In this document: piece after piece, positions 33,216-41,035 of the stretch
Position numbering within the stretch: the first letter of the stretch is position 1
Layout: every line of letters begins with the position of its first letter
Assembly: GCA_024434165.1 (NCBI GenBank)
Contig: QMIW01000011.1
Coordinates: 1-59,908, forward strand
Source: Chloroflexota bacterium
GTDB lineage: Bacteria > Chloroflexota > Anaerolineae > Anaerolineales > Villigracilaceae
Length of the DNA stretch: 59,908 nucleotides
Direction of reading: 5' to 3'
The notes under the pieces: model-generated
Databases searched by the model: none
What the model saw: the letters and a program-made list of their open reading frames with translations, nothing else
Told to the model about the DNA's origin: nothing
Position numbers and translations under genes: made by a program

Positions 33216-33263
33216 GAAAGAGGAAAGAACAGTCATCCATCCTTTATCTTTCTTTCCTCTTTC
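33216..33263. repeat. Inverted repeat GAAAGAGGAAAGA/TCTTTCCTCTTTC
   Basis: A perfect 13-bp stem with a 22-base loop lies between the kinase and transaldolase genes. It could act as an internal processing or termination site but has no T-run. Confidence 0.6.
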
Positions 33264-33358
33264 ATGGAAAGTTTTGTAAGTGGAAGTTGAACGTTCTTTG
33301 CCGTTTCATCCAGCCCAACGTAGACTTTCATGAGCGCGATGAGAAAGGAGTGTGCGCC

Positions 33359-34591
33359 ATGATCGAAAGTCCTGTTGAACGGCTTGCAAGGACGCATCCC
33401 GACCTTGAAGTGTGGTGGGATTCGTCGCCGCTGGTGTACGACCAGTGGGTCCGCAAGATGCTCAATGAGGCTCCGCCCGCTCGAAGACCGGACCTGGAGG
33501 AGCAGTTCGCAAGGCTGTACAACGTTCAAAACCCTGCCGCAAGCGTCTTTCGGGGCTGCACCACCAACCCGCCCCTGTCGTGGCAGGCTGTCCAAAGCGA
33601 CCCCGCATTTTGGGGCGAGTGGGTGGACGACCTGATCCAGTCAAACCCGGGTCTCGGCTTGAATGAGATCGTCTGGCTGACCTACAAGGAAGTTGTAAAA
33701 CGCGGCGCAGAGATGTACCTGCCCATCTTCGAAGCCTCCAACGGGCGGTTCGGCTGGATTTCGGGACAGTTGGACCCGCGCCTCTTCACCGAGACCGGGC
33801 GCATGGTCCGCGATGCGGAGGAGTTGAGCGCCCTCAGCCCGAATGTGATGGTCAAGGTCCCTGCGAGCATGCAGGGCATCGAGGTCGTCAAGATCCTGAC
33901 CTCGAAAGGCATCAGCACCAACACGACGGTTTGCTTCACCCTGCCGCAGATCATGGCGTCTGCCGATGCCGCGATGGATGGTCTGAAAATCGCCGGGAAG
34001 AACGGTGTGACTATGAAACGGTGGCGCGCGGTCATCACCATGATGATCGGACGGCTCACCGAACATGAAGCGCTGGACGTCCAGGCGAAGCGGAAGAACA
34101 TCGAACTTTCCTGGCAGGATAAACACTGGTTCGGCATTGCAGTCTTCCGTCGAGCCTACCGCATCCTGACCGACGGAGGCTGCGCCAGCAAAATGCTCGC
34201 CTGCTCGATGCGCCCCGGTCCGCTGGCAGCGGGAAAGATGCAGTTTTGGGACGTCCAAAAACTTGCCGGAGGCGGCATCGTCTACACCTGCCCGCCTTAT
34301 GTGCTGGAACCGCTCTTCGAGCTCGGCGACGACCTGGAGTTCGAGCCCGAAATCGGCAAGGACGTGCCGCAGGATGTGTTGGATAAGATGATGCGGATTC
34401 CCTTCTGCATCCAGGCGTATGACCCAAACGGACTGGCATTGGAGCAGTTCAACAGCCATCCATCCACCATCAGCACCATCGAAGCCTTCTCGAAAGGGTT
34501 TGCCGGGCTGGAAGGCTTTATCGCAGAACGGATGAATATCCGTCACCGAAAACCATTGTCGAACCAGGCTCAACCCGCAAGCGAGCCTTGA
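33359..34591 (+). CDS. Transaldolase-family protein
   Basis: The 410-residue protein has transaldolase motifs: GCTTNPPLSW near the start (TNPxL), VMVKVPASMQGIEVV with the likely Schiff-base Lys, and STNTTVCFTLPQIMA. It is longer than small transaldolases (about 215) and classical TalB (about 316), with an N-terminal region rich in Trp and Arg and a C-terminal extension. The family moves three-carbon units between sugar phosphates or cleaves related aldols. AAAGGAG precedes ATG 33359; the frame to 33197 begins in a repeat. Its neighbour is an aldolase, so a carbon-carbon cleavage step is probable. Confidence 0.85.
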   Translation: MIESPVERLARTHPDLEVWWDSSPLVYDQWVRKMLNEAPPARRPDLEEQFARLYNVQNPAASVFRGCTTNPPLSWQAVQSDPAFWGEWVDDLIQSNPGLGLNEIVWLTYKEVVKRGAEMYLPIFEASNGRFGWISGQLDPRLFTETGRMVRDAEELSALSPNVMVKVPASMQGIEVVKILTSKGISTNTTVCFTLPQIMASADAAMDGLKIAGKNGVTMKRWRAVITMMIGRLTEHEALDVQAKRKNIELSWQDKHWFGIAVFRRAYRILTDGGCASKMLACSMRPGPLAAGKMQFWDVQKLAGGGIVYTCPPYVLEPLFELGDDLEFEPEIGKDVPQDVLDKMMRIPFCIQAYDPNGLALEQFNSHPSTISTIEAFSKGFAGLEGFIAERMNIRHRKPLSNQAQPASEP

Positions 34592-34627
34592 AAGAAACCA
34601 GAATCAAAACAACAACAGGAGATTACT

Positions 34628-35503
34628 ATGTCCATCGTAAATGCAAAAGAAATCATGGTGGAGGCGGCGAAGAACAAATACGCCATCGGCGCGTTCAACA
34701 TCACCGACCTGCTCCAGTTCGAGGCGGTGATTGACGCCGCCGTCGAAACCAAATCGCCCGTGATCGTGCAGACTTCGGTCAAGCCGTCCAAGTTCCTCGG
34801 CACGAACATGATGGTGGCGATCTATCGCACGCTGGCAGAATCCGCGCCGGTGCCGGTCTGCCTGCACCTCGATCACTGCACCGAAATTGACTATTGCAAG
34901 AAATGCGCCGATGCCGGTTACACGAACATCATGATTGACGCCTCCAAACATCCCTTCGAGGAGAACATCCGCCAGACGAAGGAAGTGGCGGATTACTGCC
35001 ACAGCGTCGGCAACATCTCGGTCGAGGGAGAGTTGGGAACGGTCGGCGGGGTCGAGGACCAGGTCAAGGTCGCGGAGGACGAGGCGCAGTTGGCGAATCC
35101 CAAACAATCGGTGGAGTTTGTCGAGCGCACCGGCGTGGACATCTTCGCCCCCGCCATCGGCACGGCGCATGGCGTGTACAAGACCAAGAATCCGAAAGTG
35201 GACTTCGAACGCATGGCGACCATCAACAAGATGCTGAACGGCAGCGGCGTGAAAACCCCGCTCGTCGTCCACGGCGGGACGGGTCTGCCCGACGACTACA
35301 TCGTCAAACTGCTGGAGGCGGGCGGCGCGAAGTTCAACGTTTCGACCGAGTTGAAGCACACACTGATTGACGCCAAATGGGAATACATCAACGCCCACCG
35401 CGACGAGTACGATCCCGGCAAACTGGATGCCTTTGTCCGCGATGCGACGCGCAAGGCGGTCATCGGCTGGATGCAGAAATTGGGTTCGGTTGGAAAGGCA
35501 TAA
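34628..35503 (+). CDS. Class II ketose-bisphosphate aldolase family protein
   Basis: The 291-residue protein matches class II aldolases (FbaA/GatY/KbaY): IGAFNITDLLQFEAV, the zinc ligands in CLHLDHCTE, NIMIDASKHPFEENI, VEGELGTVGG and the phosphate loop VVHGGTGLPDD. It cleaves a phosphorylated ketose or similar substrate into a triose phosphate and an aldehyde. Together with transaldolase and the PfkB/FGGY-type genes it suggests that the compound has a polyol or sugar part. GGAG lies nine bases upstream of the ATG. Confidence 0.9.
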   Translation: MSIVNAKEIMVEAAKNKYAIGAFNITDLLQFEAVIDAAVETKSPVIVQTSVKPSKFLGTNMMVAIYRTLAESAPVPVCLHLDHCTEIDYCKKCADAGYTNIMIDASKHPFEENIRQTKEVADYCHSVGNISVEGELGTVGGVEDQVKVAEDEAQLANPKQSVEFVERTGVDIFAPAIGTAHGVYKTKNPKVDFERMATINKMLNGSGVKTPLVVHGGTGLPDDYIVKLLEAGGAKFNVSTELKHTLIDAKWEYINAHRDEYDPGKLDAFVRDATRKAVIGWMQKLGSVGKA

Positions 35504-35537
35504 AAAAACAGAGAATTAGAGATTGGAGAATTGGAAA

Positions 35538-36647
35538 ATGAAAAATATCGAAGAATACTACGCCCCCTGGGTCAAGGGGATTCCGATGTACATCTCGGAG
35601 CATATCGAAAAGGCATGGAGAGATCCAAAATTGCACCGCATGATGTCGAACGAGAATCCCCTGCCCCCTTCCGACAAGGTGCTGGACGCGATGTTCAAGT
35701 ACTCGAAGATGGCAAACCGCTATCCCGACCAGGGTTTGGTGGTGCGGAGCAAGATCGCCGAACTCAACAATGTGGACGGTCCCGAAAACGTGATGATCGG
35801 CAACGGCTCCAGCGAGGTGTACGACAACATCTTCCGCATGTTCATCATCCCCCAGCAGGATGAGATCATCCAGCACACGCCGTGCTTCGGCATTTATCAA
35901 CTGCGCGGGACGCTGCTCGGCGCAAAGATGGTCAATGTGCCGATGATCTACAAGGACAACTACCTGCACTACGATCCTGACGGCATCCTGAACGCCATCA
36001 CCGACAAGACCAAGATCATCGTGGTCGCCAACCCGAACAACCCGACGGGCAACTTCATGGACGCGCAGCATTTTGTCCGTATCGCCGAGACCGGCATTCC
36101 CTTCGTCATTGACGAGGCATACGTGGAATATGCGGGCTTGGGCATGTCGCAGGTGCAGTTGACCAAAAAATACAAGAACGTGCTCATCACCCGCACACTC
36201 TCGAAGGCATACGGTCTGGCAGGGATGCGCTTCGGTTACGCCATCGGCGCGAAGGAAGTCATCGCGCAGATCTCGGGCTCGCTTCTGCCCTGGAACGTGG
36301 GGACGATCCCCATGTGGGCGGCGCTCGCCGCATTCGAGGACCAGGAGGGGCTGGCGGAGCGCGTCAAGTTCAACAACGATGCGGTGGATTACATCACCGA
36401 GTCGCTGAGCGTCATCCCCGGTTTTGTCATCTTCCCCTCCAAGGCGAACTACATCCTGTTCGATTGCGGCGCGACCGGTAAGACCGGCAAGGAAGTGCTC
36501 GCTTACGCCGAGACCAAGGGCATCATCCTGCGCGGCGAGAGCAAGAAATACGGCTCCGACGGCTGGTTCCGCGTGACCATCGGCACGAAGGAAGAGAACG
36601 AGTTGTTCGTGAATACGATTCTGGAATTCTTCGGAGTGAAGAAGTAA
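35538..36647 (+). CDS. Class I/II aminotransferase, histidinol-phosphate aminotransferase-like
   Basis: The 369-residue protein is a fold-type I PLP enzyme with MIGNGSSEVYDNI, VANPNNPTGN, FVIDEAYVEY and the PLP Lys in TRTLSKAYGLAGMRFGYAIG. It is close to HisC in pattern, but there are no other histidine genes here. In this context an aminotransferase, or phosphonate/amino-alcohol phosphate lyase-like activity, on a phosphorylated amine is more likely. ATG 35538 is preferred to the TTG 15 bases upstream. Confidence 0.85.
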   Translation: MKNIEEYYAPWVKGIPMYISEHIEKAWRDPKLHRMMSNENPLPPSDKVLDAMFKYSKMANRYPDQGLVVRSKIAELNNVDGPENVMIGNGSSEVYDNIFRMFIIPQQDEIIQHTPCFGIYQLRGTLLGAKMVNVPMIYKDNYLHYDPDGILNAITDKTKIIVVANPNNPTGNFMDAQHFVRIAETGIPFVIDEAYVEYAGLGMSQVQLTKKYKNVLITRTLSKAYGLAGMRFGYAIGAKEVIAQISGSLLPWNVGTIPMWAALAAFEDQEGLAERVKFNNDAVDYITESLSVIPGFVIFPSKANYILFDCGATGKTGKEVLAYAETKGIILRGESKKYGSDGWFRVTIGTKEENELFVNTILEFFGVKK

Positions 36648-36654
36648 ACTTATT

Positions 36655-36727
36655 AACCACAAAGGACACAAAGGGCACGAAGATTAAAGGCTTTTCCCTT
36701 TGTGGACTTGGTGTCCTTCGTGTTTGA
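36655..36727. repeat. Inverted repeat of the CACAAAGGACACGAAG family, copy 2
   Basis: AACCACAAAGGACACAAAGG and its complement GGTGTCCTTCGTGTTTG surround a short core. It occupies nearly the whole gap between the aminotransferase and HAD genes. Confidence 0.8.
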
Positions 36728-36738
36728 ATGGAGTTGAC

Positions 36739-37497
36739 ATGTCCAAGATAAAAGCGGTGTTTTTCGACCAGGACGGCGTGATCATTGATACCGAGCGCGA
36801 CGGACATCGCGTTTCGTTCAACATGACCTTCAAGGAATTCGGCTTCACCGACGAATGGGATGTGGAGTATTACCACGAACTGCTCCAGATCGCGGGCGGC
36901 AAGGAACGCATGAAGCATCACTGGAAAACGAAGGGGTTTTCCAAGCCAATGAGCGAAGAAGAAATTGACAACCTCGTCAAGGAGATGCACAAGCGCAAGA
37001 CCGCGCTGTTCGTGGAGCTGATCGAAACAGGAAAACTTCCCCTACGGCCGGGCATCCACAGGTTCATGAAAGAGGCGATGGAGGCGGGCTTGAAGATTGC
37101 AGTCTGCACCACTTCCAACGAACAGGCGGCGAAAGCCATCACCGAGAAAATCCTGTCGGATATCAAGTTCGATGCGGTGCTGGCGGGCGACGTGGTCAAG
37201 AACAAGAAGCCCGATCCAGAAATCTATAACCTCGCCCTCTCCAAACTCGGATTGAGCCCCGAAGAGGTCTTCGTCGTCGAAGATTCCAAGAACGGCGTGA
37301 AAGCCGCGAAAGCCGCCGGGATGAAGACCATCGTCACCACGAATCATTACACGGAAAAAGAGGACGTGAGCGCAGGCGATGTGATCGTCACCTGTCTCGG
37401 CGATCCCGACGGTGAAAAAGCCGAACTGCGCAAAGGCAGCATCAAGGACTTCGACGGGGTTGTGCGCGTCCGACAACTACTCGAACTGTTTGGATAA
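36739..37497 (+). CDS. HAD-superfamily phosphatase, CbbY/beta-phosphoglucomutase-like
   Basis: The 252-residue protein has all HAD motifs: AVFFDQDGVIIDTE (nucleophile Asp and acid Asp), AVCTTSNE (motif II Thr/Ser), Lys in VVKNKKPDPEIY and VFVVEDSKNG (motif IV). The cap is the helical C1 type. It should dephosphorylate a small phosphorylated metabolite or isomerise a sugar phosphate. ATG 36739 follows the repeat without a strong ribosome-binding site. It is the last gene before the terminator. Confidence 0.88.
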   Translation: MSKIKAVFFDQDGVIIDTERDGHRVSFNMTFKEFGFTDEWDVEYYHELLQIAGGKERMKHHWKTKGFSKPMSEEEIDNLVKEMHKRKTALFVELIETGKLPLRPGIHRFMKEAMEAGLKIAVCTTSNEQAAKAITEKILSDIKFDAVLAGDVVKNKKPDPEIYNLALSKLGLSPEEVFVVEDSKNGVKAAKAAGMKTIVTTNHYTEKEDVSAGDVIVTCLGDPDGEKAELRKGSIKDFDGVVRVRQLLELFG

Positions 37498-37503
37498 TTC
37501 GAC

Positions 37504-37540
37504 ATGGGTGCATGAGGAAATTCATGCACCCATCTTGTTT
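37504..37540 (+). terminator. Rho-independent terminator after the HAD gene
   Basis: ATGGGTGCATGA and TCATGCACCCAT form a perfect 12-bp stem with a 6-base loop, followed by CTTGTTT. It splits the plus arm into two transcription units. Confidence 0.8.
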
Positions 37541-37648
37541 CAAGGCAAATTCCGGCTGTTTTGTTGCGTTTTTCACGCTTTGCCGATGTCGTACCCTTTT
37601 CAACCAGCCGGTGTTTTCAGTTTATGCCACTCAAAAGGAGAGCCTCGT

Positions 37649-37675
37649 ATGAGAAGAGGAGGAGGTGCGATATAA
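37649..37675 (+). other. Candidate leader peptide (8 residues) upstream of the permease
   Basis: AAAGGAG lies nine bases before an ATG that opens a frame of eight codons, MRRGGGAI, with stop TAA. It is 74 bases before the permease start and inside a leader of about 200 bases. Two Arg and three Gly in eight codons could serve in attenuation, but chance is possible. Confidence 0.3.
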
Positions 37676-37749
37676 CCGATAAATCCTGTGCCTTTCGTAA
37701 GTTCGATTTCTTGATCTAAACCATTTCAAAATCAAGGAGAATTACGAAT

Positions 37750-39447
37750 ATGACCAAAAGTCAAGCGCACGACAAGCAGGTCCTGCATAAGTTGGGATAC
37801 GCCCAGGAACTTGCCCGCCGCATGAGCGGTTTCTCGAACTTCGCAATTTCATTCTCGATCATCTGCATCCTGGCGGGCGGAATCTCCGCCTTTCCCGCCG
37901 CCTTCAACTCGCTTGGATCGGGCGGCGCATTCATGATCTGGCTGGTGGGCGGCGCGCTCGCCATGACCGTCGCCTGGGGCATGGGACAGATCGCCTCTTC
38001 CTTCCCCACAGCCGGCGGACTCTACCATTGGAGCAGTCACCTCGGCGGGAAAGCCTGGGGCTGGGCGACCGCCTGGTTCAACCTCATCGGTTTGATCTGT
38101 GTGGTCTCATCCGTGGACGTGCTGCTGTATTCGGTCTTCTTCAAAGACCTGCTGCTCGGCACCGTCCTGGGCGTGGATGTCTCCGGCTTCGGCTACTGGC
38201 ATCAGTTCTTCTTCATGGTGTTCGTGTTGACAACCCAGGCGCTGTTAAATCACTACGGCATTGACATCACGACCAAAGTCACAGATTTGAGCGGCTACCT
38301 GATCTTTGCGCTCACCATCATTCTCATCATCGCCCTGTTTGTTTTCACACCTGTCGCCATTGACCTCTCCCGCCTGTGGACCTTCACGAATTTCACCGGC
38401 GATTCCGGCGGCGCGGTGGTACCCTTCCGTACGGAAAGCATCGCCTTCGCCTTCCTGCTCGGTCTTTCGTATGTGTGCTACACCCTGACCGGCTACGACG
38501 CCTCCGCGCACACCTCCGAAGAGACCAAGGATGCCCAGGTGAATGTTCCGAAGGGCATGTGGCAGGCAGTGTTCTGGTCGTGGGTCTTCGGTCTGGTTGC
38601 CGTCGCAGCATACGTGCTGACCATGCCAAGCATCGAAGAAGCGGGAGCCGCAGGCTGGGGCTCGTTCTTCTACATGTGGGGCGCATCCCGAATGCCGCAA
38701 TGGTTGAGCGTCTTCCTGGCAGTAGGCTTGGTGGTGGTCAACTACATCTGCGCCCTTGCCGGTCTCACCTCCACCTCGCGCATGATGTACGCCTTCGCTC
38801 GTGATGGCGGTCTGCCCGCTTCCAAGACCCTCTCCCACGTCAGCACCCAATACCGCACCCCCACCTACGCCATCTGGACTTCCGCCGCGCTGGCGCTGCT
38901 CAGCACGGTGTACGCGCCATACTATCTTGTGCTGGCTGTGGCGTGCGCCGTGTTCCTATACTTGTCCATGGCAATGCCCATCGCCGCAGGCTTCTTAGCG
39001 GAAGGCGGACCAAAATGGACCGAAAAAGGACCTTTCAACCTGGGCGGCTTCTCGAAGATCAACGCGGTGGTCGCCGTGCTGGCAGGCGTGACCCTTGCCA
39101 TCACCGGCTTCTTCCCACCCAATGAAAAGGTCTTCTACTTCACAATCTTCTTCGTCGTGGCGCTGCTCGGATTCTGGTCGAAGAAAAGCGCCATCGCGGG
39201 CATCGTCGTTGCCGTGGCTGGTTTGCTTCTGAGCTTCGTGCCTGTCCCTGAAGAGAACGTCCTGCACTTCCTCATTCCTGATCGCACTACGGCATTCATC
39301 GCCATTGGTGTCGGCGTCGTCGCTGCGGTGATCACGTATGTCACCGGCGGTGAAGACAGCCGCTTCGAAGGCGTGCCCGAAGGCGATAAGATCAAGGAAC
39401 GCCAGAAGATGATCGCCGAGATCGAAAAGAAATACGGCGAGGCGTAA
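37750..39447 (+). CDS. APC permease of the amino acid/choline transporter type, plus arm
   Basis: The 565-residue protein has about twelve helices and the sequence ELARRMSGFSNFAISFSIIC at its start, a hallmark of the ACT branch (GABA, choline, polyamine permeases). Substrate-site helices 3 and 6 carry SSFPTAGGLYHW and TGYDASAHTSEETKDA. It probably takes up a quaternary amine or amino acid. It follows its own leader region and AAGGAG, so it can be expressed apart from the enzymes upstream. The C-terminal tail is charged and cytoplasmic. Confidence 0.9.
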   Translation: MTKSQAHDKQVLHKLGYAQELARRMSGFSNFAISFSIICILAGGISAFPAAFNSLGSGGAFMIWLVGGALAMTVAWGMGQIASSFPTAGGLYHWSSHLGGKAWGWATAWFNLIGLICVVSSVDVLLYSVFFKDLLLGTVLGVDVSGFGYWHQFFFMVFVLTTQALLNHYGIDITTKVTDLSGYLIFALTIILIIALFVFTPVAIDLSRLWTFTNFTGDSGGAVVPFRTESIAFAFLLGLSYVCYTLTGYDASAHTSEETKDAQVNVPKGMWQAVFWSWVFGLVAVAAYVLTMPSIEEAGAAGWGSFFYMWGASRMPQWLSVFLAVGLVVVNYICALAGLTSTSRMMYAFARDGGLPASKTLSHVSTQYRTPTYAIWTSAALALLSTVYAPYYLVLAVACAVFLYLSMAMPIAAGFLAEGGPKWTEKGPFNLGGFSKINAVVAVLAGVTLAITGFFPPNEKVFYFTIFFVVALLGFWSKKSAIAGIVVAVAGLLLSFVPVPEENVLHFLIPDRTTAFIAIGVGVVAAVITYVTGGEDSRFEGVPEGDKIKERQKMIAEIEKKYGEA

Positions 39448-39449
39448 AT

Positions 39450-39546
39450 CTAGTGATCAGTGACCAGTGACCAGTAATCAGTGATCAGTAATTAGAGATT
39501 GGAGACTCAGCAGGTTGGCGCAAACCAATCTCTAGTCTCCAATCTC
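39450..39546. repeat. Composite repeat: AGTGATCAGTGACCAGT units and a GAGATTGGAGAC palindrome
   Basis: The first 40 bases repeat AGTGATCAG/AGTGACCAG/AGTAATCAG, the same family as 2925-2966. The rest is an inverted repeat, TTAGAGATTGGAGACT and TAGTCTCCAATCTCT, related to pieces at 35513 and 58246. Confidence 0.75.
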
Positions 39547-39568
39547 TTTCTTTCGAGTGGAGAGCTCT

Positions 39569-41035
39569 ATGAAGTACCTCCTCGGCATTGACCAGGGCAC
39601 CACGCAAACCACCGCCGTCATTGTGGATGAACGCGGCGAGATGCTCGAAAAGAATTCTTCGCAACTGCCTGCGCGTTTTCCACAGGCGGGCTGGGTGGAG
39701 CAGGAACCGGAGGACATCGTCCGCACGGTGAGAGAGGCGTGCGCTCCCCTGCTCGAAAAATACGACATCACCGCTGTTGGCTTCGATAACCAGGGCGAGA
39801 CCTTCGTCGTCTGGGATGCGGAAACGGGCGAAGCCGTGACTCCCGCCATCGTCTGGCAGGATACGCGCGGGCAGGCGATTTGTGACACGCTCGCCTCTTC
39901 CCTCGATTTGAGTTGGCTGCGCCAAACGACCGGGTTGCTGCTGGACAGTTATTTCTCCGCCCCCAAACTCAAGTGGGTGTTCGAAAATCATCCTGAAATC
40001 CGCAAAAAGGCGCACGAAGGCAAACTGAAATTCGGCACCACCGAAACCTGGGTGATCTGGAAATTGAGCGGCGGCAGGCTGCACGTCACCGATCCTTCCA
40101 CGGCTTCGCGCACGCTGCTGTTCGACATGAACAAATTCGAGTGGGATGAAAAATTACTGCAATTATTTGACGTGCCCAAAAGCATGCTGCCAGAAGTGAA
40201 ACCATCGGCAGGTTATATTGGCAATGTAGATTTCGCGGGGACGGGCAAGCCGCTCTCCCTACATGCGTTGTTGGTTGACCAACAAGCCGCATTATTCGGT
40301 CAAGCCTGTTTTAAAGCGGGGGAAATGAAATGCTCGTTCGGCACAGGCAGTTTCCTTTTGATGAACATTGGCGACAAGCCCAAACTCTCGCACAACGGAC
40401 TGCTCACCACCGTCGGCTGGCATTTCAACGGTCACACCGCCTACGCCCTCGACGGCGGAATCTTCGTCACGGGTGCGGCAGTGCAATGGCTGCGCGACAA
40501 CCTGAAATTCATCCCTGATTCTGCTTCCAGCCATGATGCCGCCCAAAGGTCAAAGGATTTGGGCGTGGTGGTCGTGCCTGCCCTGCAGGGACTCGCCGCC
40601 CCGCACTGGCGCACCGACGTGCAAGGCGCGATGTTTGGCTTGAACCGCAGCACGACATCTGATGACATCGTCCGCGCCACGCTGGATGGAATCGCCTGCC
40701 GCGTCTACGAAGTGGTCACCGCTATGACGCAGGATGCAGGCACGCCTCCCCCCCACCTCAAAGTGGACGGCGGACCTGCGGGCAATGCCTACCTGATGCA
40801 AATGATCGCGGATCTGCTCGACCTCGAAGTGCGCGTCTCCGCTTCGGTGGAGGCAACCGCCATCGGCATTGCCAACCTCGCGGGCGTCTCGGCGCTGGGA
40901 ACGAGTTTCGATGCGCTGGCGGAGAATTGGAAGGCGGAGAAAGTTTACATTCCCAATATGAAGAAGGAAGAAAGAGAAAAGATTTTGGAGAGGTGGAAGA
41001 AGGCGGTGGAGGCGGTGAAGAAATTTCATGAATAA
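39569..41035 (+). CDS. FGGY-family kinase, glycerol-kinase-like
   Basis: The 488-residue protein resembles GlpK throughout: LLGIDQGTTQTTAVI, FDNQGETFVVWD, IVWQDTRG, DSYFSAPKLKWVFE, then DQQAALFGQACFKAGE and FGTGSFLLMN, which hold the ATP and catalytic residues. In true glycerol kinase the substrate loop reads NQRETTVVWD; here Arg is replaced by Gly, so the polyol may not be glycerol. GGAG precedes ATG 39569. Its stop overlaps the start of the GlpA-like gene, supporting joint action on a polyol phosphate. Confidence 0.85.
   Translation: MKYLLGIDQGTTQTTAVIVDERGEMLEKNSSQLPARFPQAGWVEQEPEDIVRTVREACAPLLEKYDITAVGFDNQGETFVVWDAETGEAVTPAIVWQDTRGQAICDTLASSLDLSWLRQTTGLLLDSYFSAPKLKWVFENHPEIRKKAHEGKLKFGTTETWVIWKLSGGRLHVTDPSTASRTLLFDMNKFEWDEKLLQLFDVPKSMLPEVKPSAGYIGNVDFAGTGKPLSLHALLVDQQAALFGQACFKAGEMKCSFGTGSFLLMNIGDKPKLSHNGLLTTVGWHFNGHTAYALDGGIFVTGAAVQWLRDNLKFIPDSASSHDAAQRSKDLGVVVVPALQGLAAPHWRTDVQGAMFGLNRSTTSDDIVRATLDGIACRVYEVVTAMTQDAGTPPPHLKVDGGPAGNAYLMQMIADLLDLEVRVSASVEATAIGIANLAGVSALGTSFDALAENWKAEKVYIPNMKKEEREKILERWKKAVEAVKKFHE

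Noticed and set aside
35460-36671. Open frame of 403 codons antisense to the aminotransferase
   Set aside because: Composition is typical of antisense shadows (His, Arg, Val-rich) and the plus strand has all PLP-enzyme motifs.
37541-37748. Glycine or other known riboswitch before the permease
   Set aside because: I looked for the glycine, SAM and guanidine consensus elements and found none; only a mini-ORF and ribosome-binding sites are seen.
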